Positions 32,598 through 32,629 of a stretch of DNA of 32,629 nucleotides are shown piece by piece. The notes under the pieces were generated by a model, which saw nothing but the letters and a program-made list of their open reading frames with translations, did not search any database and was not told the DNA's origin. Each line of letters starts with the position of its first letter. Positions within the stretch are counted from its first letter, which is position 1. The DNA comes from a bacterium (lineage in GTDB: Bacteria; RBG-13-66-14; B26-G2; WVWN01): NCBI GenBank assembly GCA_035529855.1, contig DATKVX010000101.1, forward strand, positions 1 through 32,629, written 5' to 3'. The position numbers were made by a program, and so were the translations under genes.

Positions 32598-32629
32598 ATG
32601 AGGGCGTTTTTAAACTATATAGGCGGCAA
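32598..32629 (+). CDS. Possible start of a further gene, cut by window end
   Basis: ATG at 32598 opens a frame (MRAFLNYIGG) 12 bp after the methyltransferase stop and runs off the window. There is no clear Shine-Dalgarno, and the fragment is too short to identify. Confidence 0.2.
   Translation, partial: MRAFLNYIGG

Noticed and set aside
1-32629. CRISPR array, IS element or rRNA operon
   Set aside because: No regularly spaced direct repeats, transposase-like products, terminal inverted repeats or rRNA sequences were seen.

Overview
The window is GC-rich, densely packed bacterial chromosome. The sequence points to an anaerobic or facultatively anaerobic bacterium with two membranes. It carries an Omp85-type outer-membrane barrel ending in Phe, an MlaF/MlaD lipid-transport pair, a lipoprotein and several exported proteins. 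It also has an [FeFe]-hydrogenase-like putative redox sensor and two radical-SAM enzymes. GlmR (YvcK) sits beside GlmS, a partnership best known from Gram-positives, and Ile ATA codons are frequent for such a GC-rich genome. A deep-branching or candidate-phylum lineage is plausible, but I cannot name it from this sequence.

Layout. (1) 19-1026, minus: tRNA-Val(CAC) behind a perfect consensus promoter, its terminator, and an exported protein whose start codon abuts that terminator. (2) 1048-4558, minus: a five-gene cassette of hydrogenase-like putative sensor HydS, DRTGG protein, PHP phosphoesterase, HATPase and thioredoxin-like [2Fe-2S] protein, with its own promoter. (3) 4592-16415, minus: ten co-directional, mostly overlapping envelope and housekeeping genes: murE, mlaF-like, mlaD-like, pnp, M16 peptidase, Omp85 protein, exported helical-repeat protein, two GT4 glycosyltransferases and a radical-SAM/SPASM-like protein. 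(4) 16416-16608: an AT-rich divergent control region with candidate promoters on both strands and two TTAC/GTAA palindromes. (5) 16609-28051, plus: a 736-aa XRE-STAND-TPR regulator, glmS, glmR, a GlmU-C-like acetyltransferase, a large phosphohexomutase (together most of UDP-GlcNAc synthesis), then a HAD phosphatase and three TPR proteins (membrane-anchored, exported, lipoprotein). (6) 28101-29343, plus: HU and a small exported protein, each with promoter and terminator. (7) 29400-30995, plus: three phage-like structural genes (capsid-decoration-like, tail-terminator-like, tail-tube-like) with no other phage genes nearby. (8) 31000-32585: divergent radical-SAM SPL-like and short Trm1-like methyltransferase genes; a possible new gene starts at 32598.

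The most interesting reading is that one 193-bp divergent region governs two envelope gene runs of roughly 12 kb each. On one side lies murein assembly, lipid transport and glycosylation. On the other lies UDP-GlcNAc supply with its known activator GlmR, headed by an unusual HTH-NTPase-TPR protein that could sense envelope or precursor state. The orphan phage-structural trio and the hydrogenase-sensor cassette are the other notable units.
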